A stretch of 64,000 nucleotides of DNA from Terriglobia bacterium (GTDB lineage: Bacteria > Acidobacteriota > Terriglobia > Terriglobales > Acidobacteriaceae), in contig JAIQFA010000012.1 of the NCBI GenBank assembly GCA_020073525.1, positions 48,132-112,131 on the forward strand, read 5' to 3'. The notes beneath the pieces are model-generated. The model was given only the letters and a program-made list of their open reading frames with translations. It did no database searches and was not told the DNA's origin. This document shows positions 24,974-34,605 of this stretch, piece by piece. Position 1 is the first letter of the stretch, and every line of letters begins with the position of its first letter. The position numbers and the translations under genes are program-made.

Positions 24974-27900
24974 ATGGCCAGTAGCAGGAATGTGTTTTCT
25001 CGCTTCGCATCGCTGGTTGTCGTACTGATTGCTTTCGCCGTCACCAGTTCGGTCGCGCAACTCTTCCCCGGCCGCGTCACCGGCCGCGTCCACGACGCGC
25101 AGGGAGCGGCCGTTGCCGGTGCGACGGTCAAGCTGACGAATCCGGCAACCGGATTCGAGCGCAGCGCTACTACCGACGAAAATGGTGATTTCAACTTCCC
25201 CGACTTAGCCCTCGGCTCCTTTGACCTGACCGTCAGCAAGGCCGGCTTTCAGACGAACCTGCTGAAGGATATTAGGACTTCGGAGGGACAGGTAAACTCC
25301 CTCGCGCCAGTCCTCAAGGTTGGAACTGTGAATACCGAGATCGAGGTGAACTCGGCTCCGCCGCTGATCCAGACGGAGACAAACTCATTGGGAGGTCAAC
25401 TCTCCGAAGAGCAAGTCGGTGCGCTTCCCATTGGCAATAGCGACTTCACCCGGCTGGCACTGACTCTGCCGGGCGTGGTTCAGAACAGCAATTTCGCATT
25501 CGCACAATACACCATCAACGGCTCTCGCTCCCGGTCCAATGGATTTAACATTGATGGCGCATCCAATACGGATCCGTCGACCTACTTGCCATCGATCAAC
25601 GAGGGTGGTAATTCCGCCACCGCTGCCACTCGCCTGCCGCTCGATGCCATCCAGGAAGTCACCGTCACCAGCAGCGGCTCGGGAGCTGATCTTGGACAGA
25701 ACTCCGGCAGCGTGATGAATGCCATCATCAAGAGCGGAACCAATCAGTTTCACGGGTCGCTGTACGAACTCCATCGCGACAAGGCGCTTGACGCCGCGAA
25801 CTTCTTCGAAAATCTTGGGGGGGTCCCCAAGGCACCCTTCGTATGGAATGAATTTGGCGGTTCCGCGGGGGGACCACTGTACATCCCCCATGTTTACGAC
25901 GGCAGGAACCGGACTTTTCTCTTCGGAGCGTACGACGGAAGCCGGTTGCGCCTGGGAACTACGCTGCGCGGCACCGCTCCGAGCCAGGCTGACGTCCAAA
26001 CGGCGGAGGCGTTTCTCGCGTCACAGGAGATTCCTGTCAACCAACTCGGATTGAACATCCTCAATCTCTACTCGAACCTGGGCCTGTCGGGACCGTTCGT
26101 GATCGATAACCGTGGACAACAGTCGCCCAACAGCTTCGTCCTTAAGCTCGATCATCAATTTTCACAGAAAGATTCTCTTTCCGCTCGGCTTCTTTATGGC
26201 AAGGGAGAGGACGAGTTTCCGGGAGGTGGCCCAGGGCCTGGGGGCGGTTCGCAACTGAATCCGTGGTTCGGAGTTACACCCACTCACGTCGCGAACTTCG
26301 CGATCAGTGAAGTTCACATTTTTGCGCCGAACCTGCTTAATACTCTTCGTCTTGGATACAACCGGTTCAGCCAGTTTCAAAAAGGTCGGGATGCCAACGT
26401 GGATCCTGCGTCCATTGGGCTCAACACGGGCGTAGGTCCGGAAAGCTTTGGGATTCCCGAGATCGATATAGGTTCCGGAGTTCGGAGCGATAATCCTCCT
26501 GACCCCGGTCGTTTCGCAAACCTCGGCCTGCAGGCCGGATCCGGCGGCCGTGTAGCGACCTCCTTTCAGGTTGCCGATGATGTGAGCTTTACTCGGGGCC
26601 GGCACGCCATGAGGTTCGGGTTTAATTTCCTCCACAATTATTCGGATTACACGGCATCGGGTACACGCGGACTGTTTACCTTTGACGGTTCGCAGTTGGG
26701 GGATACTCAATTCGCGGGCCAAGGCGCGCTTGCCGGCCTTGTTGATTTGCTGGCGGGACTGCCAACTCCCGGCAATACCAACATCACTCGTCTTCTAAGC
26801 GATCGCTCTAACATAGCCCAGAACGTGATCAGCGGGTTCGTGATGGATACGTACAGGGTGACCAACAACCTGACTCTGATCGGCGGTCTTCGCTACGACT
26901 TCCTGGGAACGGTAGATGAGTCGCGTGGGCGTTTCTCGACATTCGATCCGAAGCTCGGGTTGGTCCTTGCATCGCAACTGCCGGGTCACAAAATCTATGA
27001 CGCTCCCATGAAGAACTTCGGCCCGAGGATTGGGCTGGCGTGGAAACCTCCGCTTACGCTAATTCCAGGACGGCAAACCGTCGTGCGCGCCGGGTATGGG
27101 ATCTACTACGACACTGCCCCCTTGAACAACTTCCAGGGTTTGTCGCAAAACCCAATTGGGACAACGGGTGGATACACCATCACACCCTCGGCACCGATTC
27201 CGTTCGACGTGGGTGTGCCGATATTTGGGACGGGAGCGCCGCAACCGCCGTTCGATGTCAACAACATCGACCGCCATCAACAAACCCCGAACACACAGAC
27301 CTGGAACCTTAATGTGCAGCAGGAACTGAGCAGCAGATTCGTTCTGCAAGTGGGATACGTCGGGAACAAGAGCACGCATCAGTTGCAGTCGCTTGATATC
27401 AATCAACCGACTCCGGGTGACCCGGACACTTCACAATCGCGGCGCCCGTTCAACGCGCAGTTTCCGACGCTGCGACAAATCAATACCATCTCCTCCGTCG
27501 GATGGGCCTCGTATCACTCTTTGCAGACTTCCTTGCGGTCCACGGATTTCCACGGCCTGACAACTCAGATCGCGTTCACGTGGTCGCACAACATTGATAC
27601 CGCGTCTGAGGTGAGCGACTTCTTCGGCACCAGCGGCTACGTACCGCAGGATTCGCGCAACCTGAAGGGCAGCGTCGGAAACTCGGAATTCGATCAGCGA
27701 CGCGCGCTGATCATCACCTATATCTACGCGATTCCTGCATTATCCCAAGACAAGATTTTACGATCGGCTACCAAGGACTGGCAGATCTCGGGAACAACAA
27801 CGTTTCGTGATGGCCTGGCCAGTCCCGTGCTGACGTTTGGCGGAGAGAGTGGAACCCAGAGCTTCCACGAGCGCCCAAATTGTATTGGTCCGATTCACTA

Positions 27901-28234
27901 TCAGTTGAGAGACTTAACGAAGTCGTACGTGCTGCCAGGGGCGTTTGCCCCACCCGATCCAGGGACGTTTGGGAATTGCCCGCGCAATCCCATCGTCGCG
28001 CCGGGCCTGAGTGCGTGGGACATCAATATTCAGCGCACATTCAAGTTCACGGAACGATTTTCATTTCAGTTCCGCACCAGCTTCTTCAACGCGTTCAATC
28101 ACCCCAACTTCGCCGAGCCCTCCCCCGACCTCAGCACGACTATCACAGCGACCGCGGATGACGGTAGCTTCGATTCGCATTTTGGCGTTGGCGGGCCGCG
28201 GAACATCCAGTTCTCGGGAAAATTGACCTGGTGA
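24974..28234 (+). CDS. Oar-like TonB-dependent receptor
   Basis: The 1086-residue receptor has a signal peptide (FASLVVVLIAFAVTSSVAQ). A carboxypeptidase-regulatory domain follows (GRVTGRVHDAQGAAVAGATVKL, residues about 32-110), then a plug with LPIGNSDFTRLALTLPGV and INGSRSRSNGFNIDGASN, and a beta-barrel ending in IQFSGKLTW. AAGGAG at 24961-24966 fits the ATG at 24974 better than a GTG two codons earlier. It is divergent from the 18668-24610 unit and cotranscribed with the M61 peptidase gene (35 bp gap), consistent with uptake of a peptide-like compound. Confidence 0.93.
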   Translation: MASSRNVFSRFASLVVVLIAFAVTSSVAQLFPGRVTGRVHDAQGAAVAGATVKLTNPATGFERSATTDENGDFNFPDLALGSFDLTVSKAGFQTNLLKDIRTSEGQVNSLAPVLKVGTVNTEIEVNSAPPLIQTETNSLGGQLSEEQVGALPIGNSDFTRLALTLPGVVQNSNFAFAQYTINGSRSRSNGFNIDGASNTDPSTYLPSINEGGNSATAATRLPLDAIQEVTVTSSGSGADLGQNSGSVMNAIIKSGTNQFHGSLYELHRDKALDAANFFENLGGVPKAPFVWNEFGGSAGGPLYIPHVYDGRNRTFLFGAYDGSRLRLGTTLRGTAPSQADVQTAEAFLASQEIPVNQLGLNILNLYSNLGLSGPFVIDNRGQQSPNSFVLKLDHQFSQKDSLSARLLYGKGEDEFPGGGPGPGGGSQLNPWFGVTPTHVANFAISEVHIFAPNLLNTLRLGYNRFSQFQKGRDANVDPASIGLNTGVGPESFGIPEIDIGSGVRSDNPPDPGRFANLGLQAGSGGRVATSFQVADDVSFTRGRHAMRFGFNFLHNYSDYTASGTRGLFTFDGSQLGDTQFAGQGALAGLVDLLAGLPTPGNTNITRLLSDRSNIAQNVISGFVMDTYRVTNNLTLIGGLRYDFLGTVDESRGRFSTFDPKLGLVLASQLPGHKIYDAPMKNFGPRIGLAWKPPLTLIPGRQTVVRAGYGIYYDTAPLNNFQGLSQNPIGTTGGYTITPSAPIPFDVGVPIFGTGAPQPPFDVNNIDRHQQTPNTQTWNLNVQQELSSRFVLQVGYVGNKSTHQLQSLDINQPTPGDPDTSQSRRPFNAQFPTLRQINTISSVGWASYHSLQTSLRSTDFHGLTTQIAFTWSHNIDTASEVSDFFGTSGYVPQDSRNLKGSVGNSEFDQRRALIITYIYAIPALSQDKILRSATKDWQISGTTTFRDGLASPVLTFGGESGTQSFHERPNCIGPIHYQLRDLTKSYVLPGAFAPPDPGTFGNCPRNPIVAPGLSAWDINIQRTFKFTERFSFQFRTSFFNAFNHPNFAEPSPDLSTTITATADDGSFDSHFGVGGPRNIQFSGKLTW

Positions 28235-28269
28235 AGGATTCGTGACGTTGGACGGGGAGGTCTTAACTC

Positions 28270-30195
28270 ATGCTTGGACTGCGCGGAGTCACGGTCGCAC
28301 GGCGCGCGAAGAGTTCGCGGCGATGGATCTTGGGGATGGTGTTCGTCGCGGGTGTCCTAGCCTGGGGGCAAGCGGCGAAACAGCCTCCGGGACCTATCAG
28401 TATTTCGGTGGATGCAACGCAGGTCGCCCAAAAGGTCCTGCATGCCGAGCTATCGATACCGGCCAAGCCCGGACCTCTCACTCTCTATTATCCGAAGTGG
28501 ATGCCGGCCGATCACTCCCCAGACGGTCCGATCTGGAACGTGGCAGGTCTGCAATTCTCCGCTGCCGGGAAATCAATTCCCTGGAGCCAGGACTCTGTGG
28601 ACATGTATGCCTTCCACCTGGAGGTCCCCCAAGGTACCTTCTCAGTTACCGCCAAGCTCGACTTCCTGCTTTCAGCGCCGGGTCCGACCATTGATTTCAG
28701 CGCATCGGGCTCGGCAAGACTGTTCGTCCTCATGTGGAATCAAGTCGTTCTTTACCCGAGCGGCTGGCCCGCCAGCCAGATCGCATTTCAGCCCAAGCTC
28801 ACTATTCCAAGCGGCTGGAAGTTCAGTACTGCTCTCCCGGTCGCAGAACAATCGTCAGGGACAATCACGTTCAAATCTGTGGCGCTCGACTTGTTGATCG
28901 ACTCCCCGGTGCAATCGGGCGTATACACGAAGGTGATCCCGCTGACTCCCGGCGAGAATCCTTCCCACGAAATCGACGTGGCGGCCGATAGTTACTCGGC
29001 CCTCGACATTCCACCAGCTGTGATCAACAGCTACAAGCACCTGGTTCAGGAAGCTCAGGCTCTTTATCAGTCTCATCACTACCGTGAATATCACTTTTTG
29101 CTAACACTGAGCGACAACATCATGGGACTGGGCCAGGAGCATCATGAGAGCAGCGACGACCGGGTGCCTGCGAATGCTCTCTCTGACCCGAACCAGCGTC
29201 TGCTCGGAGCCGACCTGCTCCCGCATGAATTCACTCACTCCTGGAACGGACAGTATCGCCGGCCGGAGGGCCTAGCCACACTCGATTTCCAACAGCCCAT
29301 GAAAGGCGAACTGCTGTGGGTTTATGAGGGACTGACCACATACCTCGGCGTGGTGCTGGCTGCGCGCAGCGGCTTGTGGAATGCGGAACAGACACGCGAG
29401 CACCTCGCGTTGTTGGCGTCAAAGCTCGATCATCGTGCGGGGAGAACATGGCGTTCGTTGGACAACACTTCCCGGGCGGCGCAGGTTCTTTACTTCGCTC
29501 CGTCGGAGTGGACCTCCTATCGTCGTGGAACCGATTTCTATCAGGAGAGCGTGCTGATCTGGCTCGATGCAGACGTGACTATCCGCAAACTTACGCAAGG
29601 ACGCCGGTCGATGGACGATTTCTGCCGAACCTTCCTCGGTGGGCCCGAAGTCATGCCGGTTATCAAGACATTCAACTTCGATGACCTGGTGGCGGCGATG
29701 AACGAAGTCGCTGCTTACGACTGGCGGACTTTCTTTACGGAACGTCTGCAAGCGGTCGATGTCCATGCTCCGCTCGGAGGACTCAGTGGAGGCGGATGGC
29801 AAACCACTTACAACGACGAACCGAACCAGATGATTGCGGCGTCACAAGCCGCCGTGGGAGTTGCTGACTATACTTCCTCGATCGGCATGTTGGTCAAAGC
29901 AGATGGCACTGTGCAGGACGCGATACCCGGCATGCCTGCGTATCAACGCGGCATCAGTCCTTATACTCGAGTCGTAGCGGTAAACGGCCGTCAATTCTCC
30001 ATAGACGAGCTGAACAGAGCTCTTGCCGAATCGAAGACGCAGGCTGGACCGATTGTCTTGCTGGTATCAAACGCCGGGTTCCTTGAAAGCCACGAAATTG
30101 ACTATCATGGTGGCCTCCGCTACCCGCACCTGGTGCGCAACGAAGCTGCACACGACTATCTGGATGAGATCCTGAAGCCGCGGTTGACCCAATGA
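28270..30195 (+). CDS. M61-family glycyl aminopeptidase with PDZ domain
   Basis: The 641-residue protein has a signal/anchor sequence (WILGMVFVAGVLAWGQA). The M61 N-terminal beta-domain is followed by the zinc motif HEFTH at 319-323 (HEFTHSWNG) and the downstream Glu ligand region LLWVYEGLTTYLG. A C-terminal PDZ-like segment (SIGMLVKADGTVQDAIPGMPAYQRGI, VVAVNGRQFSIDEL) lies at about 535-600. M61 enzymes remove N-terminal Gly or Ala from peptides. GGGGAGG precedes the ATG at 28270. It sits between the TonB receptor and the GntR gene, suggesting periplasmic trimming of imported peptides. Confidence 0.92.
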   Translation: MLGLRGVTVARRAKSSRRWILGMVFVAGVLAWGQAAKQPPGPISISVDATQVAQKVLHAELSIPAKPGPLTLYYPKWMPADHSPDGPIWNVAGLQFSAAGKSIPWSQDSVDMYAFHLEVPQGTFSVTAKLDFLLSAPGPTIDFSASGSARLFVLMWNQVVLYPSGWPASQIAFQPKLTIPSGWKFSTALPVAEQSSGTITFKSVALDLLIDSPVQSGVYTKVIPLTPGENPSHEIDVAADSYSALDIPPAVINSYKHLVQEAQALYQSHHYREYHFLLTLSDNIMGLGQEHHESSDDRVPANALSDPNQRLLGADLLPHEFTHSWNGQYRRPEGLATLDFQQPMKGELLWVYEGLTTYLGVVLAARSGLWNAEQTREHLALLASKLDHRAGRTWRSLDNTSRAAQVLYFAPSEWTSYRRGTDFYQESVLIWLDADVTIRKLTQGRRSMDDFCRTFLGGPEVMPVIKTFNFDDLVAAMNEVAAYDWRTFFTERLQAVDVHAPLGGLSGGGWQTTYNDEPNQMIAASQAAVGVADYTSSIGMLVKADGTVQDAIPGMPAYQRGISPYTRVVAVNGRQFSIDELNRALAESKTQAGPIVLLVSNAGFLESHEIDYHGGLRYPHLVRNEAAHDYLDEILKPRLTQ

Positions 30196-30304
30196 TTGGT
30201 ATGCGCCTGTGTATGATCTAATAGGTAAACGAACGCTGCACTCGCGGGTACTTTGTCGAGATCATCGCAGCACCAAGCCTTCGCAAACCGGACTTGGAGG
30301 GATA

Positions 30305-31009
30305 GTGGCGAAAGCTGTAAGTCACAAACGAACTCGATCAACACGCGCGTCCGGCGTTGGCGACAAGCTCAGTGTGAAGGTTTATAAGGCGATGAAGCGG
30401 GACATCATCCGCGGCGTCCACCCAGCCGGTGAACCGCTGACCGAGAAGGAGCTGGCAAAACAATACAAGGCCAGCCGGACACCAGTGCGCGAGGCCGCGC
30501 TGCGACTGCAAGAGGACCGCTTGCTGCGGATCGTTCCCAATCGCGGTTATTTTGTAAGCCAGATTACTCTGCAGGAGCTTACTGATATCTACGAATACCG
30601 GGCCGCAGTTGAATGCGCGGCGGCTGAACTCGCAGCCAGGAAAGCGACTGACTCAGAACTACTCCAGAAATTGATTAAACTGGCCGAGACTTCCTACCAG
30701 ACTGACAGCATTGACAGCTACATGGAGTTCATTGAAGCCGATACCGTTTTCCACGTTGGGATTGCGCGTCTGTCACGCAATCAGATGCTGATTAGGGCCG
30801 TCAATGAAGCGCGTTGCCAGATGGAACGCATCATGTACGCGGCAATCGACATTCACTACTACGGCGAGGTGCCAACCCGCGAGCATAGAGCGATCATGAA
30901 AGCGATTCTCGAGCACGACCCCGAGGCAGCCCGCAGGCACATGTACGATCACATTATTCAGTCCAGGGGCAAGGTCCTCCGGTTGACCGGATCTTCCGGC
31001 GTACCCTAA
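30305..31009 (+). CDS. GntR-family transcriptional regulator, FCD subfamily
   Basis: The 234-residue protein has an N-terminal winged helix-turn-helix (LTEKELAKQYKASRTPVREAALRL, about residues 46-70) followed by RIVPNRGYFVSQI. A helical FCD ligand-binding domain follows (YEYRAAVECAAAELAARKAT; a metal-binding type EADTVFH; EHRAIMKAILEHDPEAARRHMYDHI). The GTG at 30305 is preceded by GGAGG; the in-frame codons before it are not family-like. FCD regulators usually repress catabolic operons and respond to small organic or amino acids. It is 109 bp behind the M61 gene and is the natural candidate regulator of the 15-31 kb island. Confidence 0.92.
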   Translation: MAKAVSHKRTRSTRASGVGDKLSVKVYKAMKRDIIRGVHPAGEPLTEKELAKQYKASRTPVREAALRLQEDRLLRIVPNRGYFVSQITLQELTDIYEYRAAVECAAAELAARKATDSELLQKLIKLAETSYQTDSIDSYMEFIEADTVFHVGIARLSRNQMLIRAVNEARCQMERIMYAAIDIHYYGEVPTREHRAIMKAILEHDPEAARRHMYDHIIQSRGKVLRLTGSSGVP

Positions 31010-31125
31010 GCCGTACACGGCCGAAGCGGCGCTCCTGCGTGTACGCATCTTCGTCGCCCAGCTTGATTGCTTCATTCATCCACGGCCACCGGCACGTTCT
31101 TCCTAGAGGAATTCTTAATCATAGT

Positions 31126-31785
31126 CTAGTCTTGGAATTGTCGGCGCAGCATAACGAGGATAGCCTCCGCCAGCGGCGCCGCTTCGAGACGCAGCGCGGC
31201 GCGGGGCCGTGAGACCTGAACAGGGGCTCTCCCCGCATCTCTCGTGCCGCCGATTGTCATGTGATGAGGACTGGCATTGCGCTGTTTGAGCGTCCGCCAA
31301 CCCGACAAACTCCCCGGCAGCGATGCGGGCGGCGATGGCGACGTACGTGAGGCGCTGTGTCGAATCGTGAGCTCGTGATCAGGTAGGGCGCGTATGATGG
31401 AAGTCTGCAAATCCTCCGGCCCTGAAAATTTCTCGCGAAAAATGCCACTTTCCCAGCTTTCCACTTCGGCCAGAAATTCTGTCTGGCGCTGATCGGGCTG
31501 GATGCCTTGGTGAACGAAGGCCAGTACCGGCTTGCGACCGCGCGCCTCGCGATACTCCCCATGGGTGGCCGAAAGACCTGACGGCTGCACGAAACCATAC
31601 TTCTCGCCCAGGATCAGCACGACGAGGTCGGATTGCCGAACGTCGGTCAGGCAGGCAACCTGTGGCGAGAGCGACTGCGCACCGAAATCCTCCGCCATCA
31701 GCGGCCGGTGACGCAGCGTCGTGACAGCTGCCTGCGCGGCCTGCTGGAGAGACTCCATGCCGCCAATGAGCGAACTGGCTTCCAT
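31126..31785 (-). pseudogene. DUF4062-like protein, degenerate
   Basis: The frame carries the DUF4062 pattern: ASSLIGGMESLQQAAQAAVTTL, PLMAEDFGA, CLTDVRQSDLVVLILGEKYGFV, SATHGEYREARGRKPVLAFV and FLAEVESWESGIF. DUF4062 is a TIR-like domain often fused to STAND or other effector domains. Here it ends about 130 residues in, followed by a Pro/Ser/Arg-rich tail with no domain. The usual N-terminal VFVSS is replaced (MEASS). I read it as a decayed remnant of a larger gene; a short functional protein is not excluded. An in-frame ATG at 31785 was chosen; the frame extends to 31806. Confidence 0.6.
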
Positions 31786-31967
31786 ATTTCGGCACACAGC
31801 CGGCACACAAGCGAGATCCCAAGGTAGGTGCTAGAGGCCAGCGAACTCCGTTCAACAAACCCAAGTCCGGACGGAGCGATAAGTCACTGATTCCAAGAGG
31901 CTGGACGCGACCGAAACTTTTCGTCGCCAAACAATGGTCACCCTGTCTCTTTTCTTTAGGGGAATTT

Positions 31968-31983
31968 AATTAAGTACTTAATT
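31968..31983. promoter_or_regulatory. Perfect 16-bp AT-rich palindrome
   Basis: AATTAAGTACTTAATT is a perfect palindrome in an unusually AT-rich stretch (31955-31995), about 180 bp upstream of the DUF4062 frame. Its form suits an operator for a dimeric winged-helix repressor such as MarR or HxlR, but no such regulator is encoded nearby. The rest of 31807-32212 contains no gene I can support, apart from the hairpin at 32017-32037. Confidence 0.4.
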
Positions 31984-32016
31984 TATTTCATTGCTAAAGT
32001 AACGTGCAAGTGTCAT

Positions 32017-32037
32017 GAGTCACTTCGGCAGTGACTC
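32017..32037. repeat. Short perfect hairpin
   Basis: GAGTCAC and GTGACTC form a perfect 7-bp stem around TTCGGCA. It lies about 175 bp beyond the stop of the UspA gene (minus strand), so it could end that transcript, but there is no strong T-tract on either strand. Confidence 0.35.
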
Positions 32038-32212
32038 CCGCAATCGGAAGCTACCGTCGTAATGGCGCGGGTATCAAGGCGACAAGATGCGGTTCTGGCC
32101 CTCCCCGGGCCATGCAGCACTCGACGAGGATCCGCCTCTCTCAAGAAGTGTGCGACCAAAACATGTAACGCTGGCCGAACAAAATGTAGATCCGTACTAG
32201 GCGTTTCCGCCC

Positions 32213-33151
32213 TCAATTCCTCACTGTTAAGACAGGGCACCTCGCCCCGCACACCACTTCATACGCAGTGGCCCACGGCATATGGGTGACCGTAGCGATA
32301 TGGGCTGAGCGATGCAAGCCCATAATGATCGCGTCAACCATTAGCTTTTCGGCCGTTTGCAGAATTTTCTCACTTACCGAATTCGTCGAGCCGAACTCGA
32401 CGGCGAATTCAGGCCTGACTTCCAGCGTGGCATTCTGCGTCAATTCCTCAAGCCGTCGGAGGCTGGCCATGCGGGCGTTCTCCCGCATTTGCATAACATC
32501 GCCAGCAGTGTACCACCGCGTACTCTCCGGCGTCGGGACCGCAGAGACAACATGGAGCAAAACGAGTTTTGCCCGGAAGTGATTCGCCGACGAGATGGCA
32601 TATGGCAGGGCCTGCAAAGAAGCTTCGCCAAAGTCCGTAGCGAGCAGAAAGGGCCGAATTGCTCTGGTGCCCTCAACCGCGTTTTCCTGAAAGGAACCCG
32701 GACCAACAGTCAGAACAAGGCAATCGGCGTGACGGAAAATTTGTTCCGCCACAGACCCAAGGAGCAGTTTCCCTAAGCCTCGTCGACCGTGTGTACCGAT
32801 GACTACCAGATCCACCTGTTCCTGCGTGATTACTTTTTCCAACTCTTCCCACACCTCACCTTGGCGCACGATGACCTCATGACGCACCCCGGCCAGCGCG
32901 CCGCGCCGAGCGAGATCGTCCTCCAGTTGACGCGCATCCCTCCAAGCTGCCTCGGTGGCCGCGCTCACCGCATCCGGACCGACGAGGGTGAATCCCAGCG
33001 AGGAGACCACATGGGCGAGATAGAGTTTTGCTCCATAGTGGCGAGCAATGGCGAGAGCATGACGGAGTGGCTTTTGCGATGCTTCTGAGAAGTCAGTTGC
33101 GGCTAAGATTGACTTCAGGCGAAGATCTGGAGTTGGTTCCACGAGTGACAT
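32213..33151 (-). CDS. Tandem-domain universal stress protein
   Basis: The 312-residue protein has two UspA domains. Domain 1 (residues 10-155) begins with KSILAATDFSEAS and has the ATP-binding pattern GTHGRRGLGKLLLGSVAE. Domain 2 (about 165-312) begins with RPFLLATDFGEAS but has a degenerate end (GLHRSAHIATVTHMPWATA), so only the first domain is likely to bind ATP. AAGGAGG upstream of the ATG at 33151 sets the start. It is 46 bp behind the efflux operon on the same strand and may be coexpressed. A related but frameshifted Usp lies at 47771-48546. Confidence 0.9.
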   Translation of the reverse strand: MSLVEPTPDLRLKSILAATDFSEASQKPLRHALAIARHYGAKLYLAHVVSSLGFTLVGPDAVSAATEAAWRDARQLEDDLARRGALAGVRHEVIVRQGEVWEELEKVITQEQVDLVVIGTHGRRGLGKLLLGSVAEQIFRHADCLVLTVGPGSFQENAVEGTRAIRPFLLATDFGEASLQALPYAISSANHFRAKLVLLHVVSAVPTPESTRWYTAGDVMQMRENARMASLRRLEELTQNATLEVRPEFAVEFGSTNSVSEKILQTAEKLMVDAIIMGLHRSAHIATVTHMPWATAYEVVCGARCPVLTVRN

Positions 33152-33197
33152 GCGAACCTCCTTCCTGGCAACTCGGCGGCGGTGCCGGGTCCGCCTG

Positions 33198-34604
33198 CTA
33201 CGCCCCTCCGCCCAACACCTTGTATAAGGTGACGAGATTTGCCTGTCGGGCCATACGGAGGTTGACCAAACCCTGTTGGGCACCGTACAGCGATCGCTGT
33301 GCCACAAGGACACTTAGGTAGCTGTCGATTCCTGCCTTGTAGCGGGCGTCTGAAAGGCGATAGGTTTCGTCCAGGGAATTCACCAAGGCCTGCTGGGCGT
33401 CTTGCTGTTCCATTAGCCTTGTCCGCAGGGTCAGCGAATCGCTGACTTCCCGGAAGGCCGACTGGATCGCCTTGTCGTATCCAGCAATGGCGAAATCCCG
33501 ATCCACTTTGGCAACTTTGAGATTGGCTCGACGAGAGCCGGCATCGAAGATGGGCATCACGACTTGTGGAGCGAAATTCCAGGTCTTGGAGCCACCTGTG
33601 AACAAGTCGGTCAGATCGCTGCTCATATAGCCTGCTCCACCGGTTAGAGTGATCTGCGGGAAGAATGCCGCGCGGGCTGCTCCAATATTGGCGTACGCGC
33701 CTTTCAGTTGGTGTTCCGCCATCAGGATATCGGGGCGGCGGAGCAGTACTTCGGACGGCAATCCGGCGGAGAGATCCTTCAGCGCACGATCGGAACCCAG
33801 TTCATTTGGCAACAAGCCGGGTGCGACCGGCGTACCGACCAAAAGGTTGAGTGCGTTTTCGTCCAGGGTGGCTTGTCCCGTGTATCGAGCGATATCTACT
33901 CGCGCCGCTTCCACCTGGCTCTGTGCCTGACGGAGATCCAAATCGGAGGCAATGCCCGCATCCCGCGAGCGCAAGATCAATTCGTAGGAAGACTGCTGGG
34001 CATCGAAGGTCGCTTGGGCCAAACGTAGGTTTTCCCGGTCGGCGGCAAGCGTAAGGTACGTGTTAGCGACGGCGGCTACCAGAGAGATTTGCGCCGCGGA
34101 GCGAGCCTGCTCCGTCGCCAGATACTGTTCCAACGCCTGCCGCTTCAAACTGCGGACGCGCCCGAAGAGGTCCAATTCCCACGAGGCTGCGCCCAGGTTC
34201 ACGCTGTATTGCTCCACCGTCACCGCCTTCGGGACGCTGAAACCGGCAACGGTTGCGGTTTTGGGAAGCCGATAGTCATCTGCGCTGAAGGAAGCACTGA
34301 TATTGGGATACTGCTCAGCGCGTTGGATCCGGTACAGAGCCTGAACTCTCTCGACATTGAGTGCGGCCATCCGGAGGTCGCGATTATTGGCAAGAGCCAG
34401 CTCGATCACCGATTGGAGATCCTTGTCGGTGAAAAACTCCTGCCACTTTGTTTCAGTGGCCTGAGGCGCCACGGGAGCGCTCGTCTGAGCCGCGGCGTTT
34501 TGCGGCCAGGCAGGAGGAACTGGCAACGAAGATCGGCTGTATCTTGGTTGTAGACACCCCGTTAGGCACGCGGCCATTCCCAATACAAGTAAGGTTCGGT
34601 ACAT
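33198..34604 (-). CDS. RND efflux outer-membrane lipoprotein (NodT/OprM family)
   Basis: The 468-residue protein has a lipobox (LTGC, Cys16) and two outer-membrane efflux domains. Typical sequences are ALANNRDLRMAALNVERVQALYRIQRA, ASWELDLFGRVRSLKRQALEQYLA, the repeat-equivalent LRRPDILMAEHQLKGAYANIGAARAAFFPQITLT and YKAGIDSYLSVLVAQRSLYGAQQ. It forms the TolC-like trimer through which the adjacent RND pump expels substrates. It starts 1 bp after the end of the pump gene, indicating coupled translation. Confidence 0.93.
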   Translation of the reverse strand: MYRTLLVLGMAACLTGCLQPRYSRSSLPVPPAWPQNAAAQTSAPVAPQATETKWQEFFTDKDLQSVIELALANNRDLRMAALNVERVQALYRIQRAEQYPNISASFSADDYRLPKTATVAGFSVPKAVTVEQYSVNLGAASWELDLFGRVRSLKRQALEQYLATEQARSAAQISLVAAVANTYLTLAADRENLRLAQATFDAQQSSYELILRSRDAGIASDLDLRQAQSQVEAARVDIARYTGQATLDENALNLLVGTPVAPGLLPNELGSDRALKDLSAGLPSEVLLRRPDILMAEHQLKGAYANIGAARAAFFPQITLTGGAGYMSSDLTDLFTGGSKTWNFAPQVVMPIFDAGSRRANLKVAKVDRDFAIAGYDKAIQSAFREVSDSLTLRTRLMEQQDAQQALVNSLDETYRLSDARYKAGIDSYLSVLVAQRSLYGAQQGLVNLRMARQANLVTLYKVLGGGA

Positions 34605-34605
34605 G

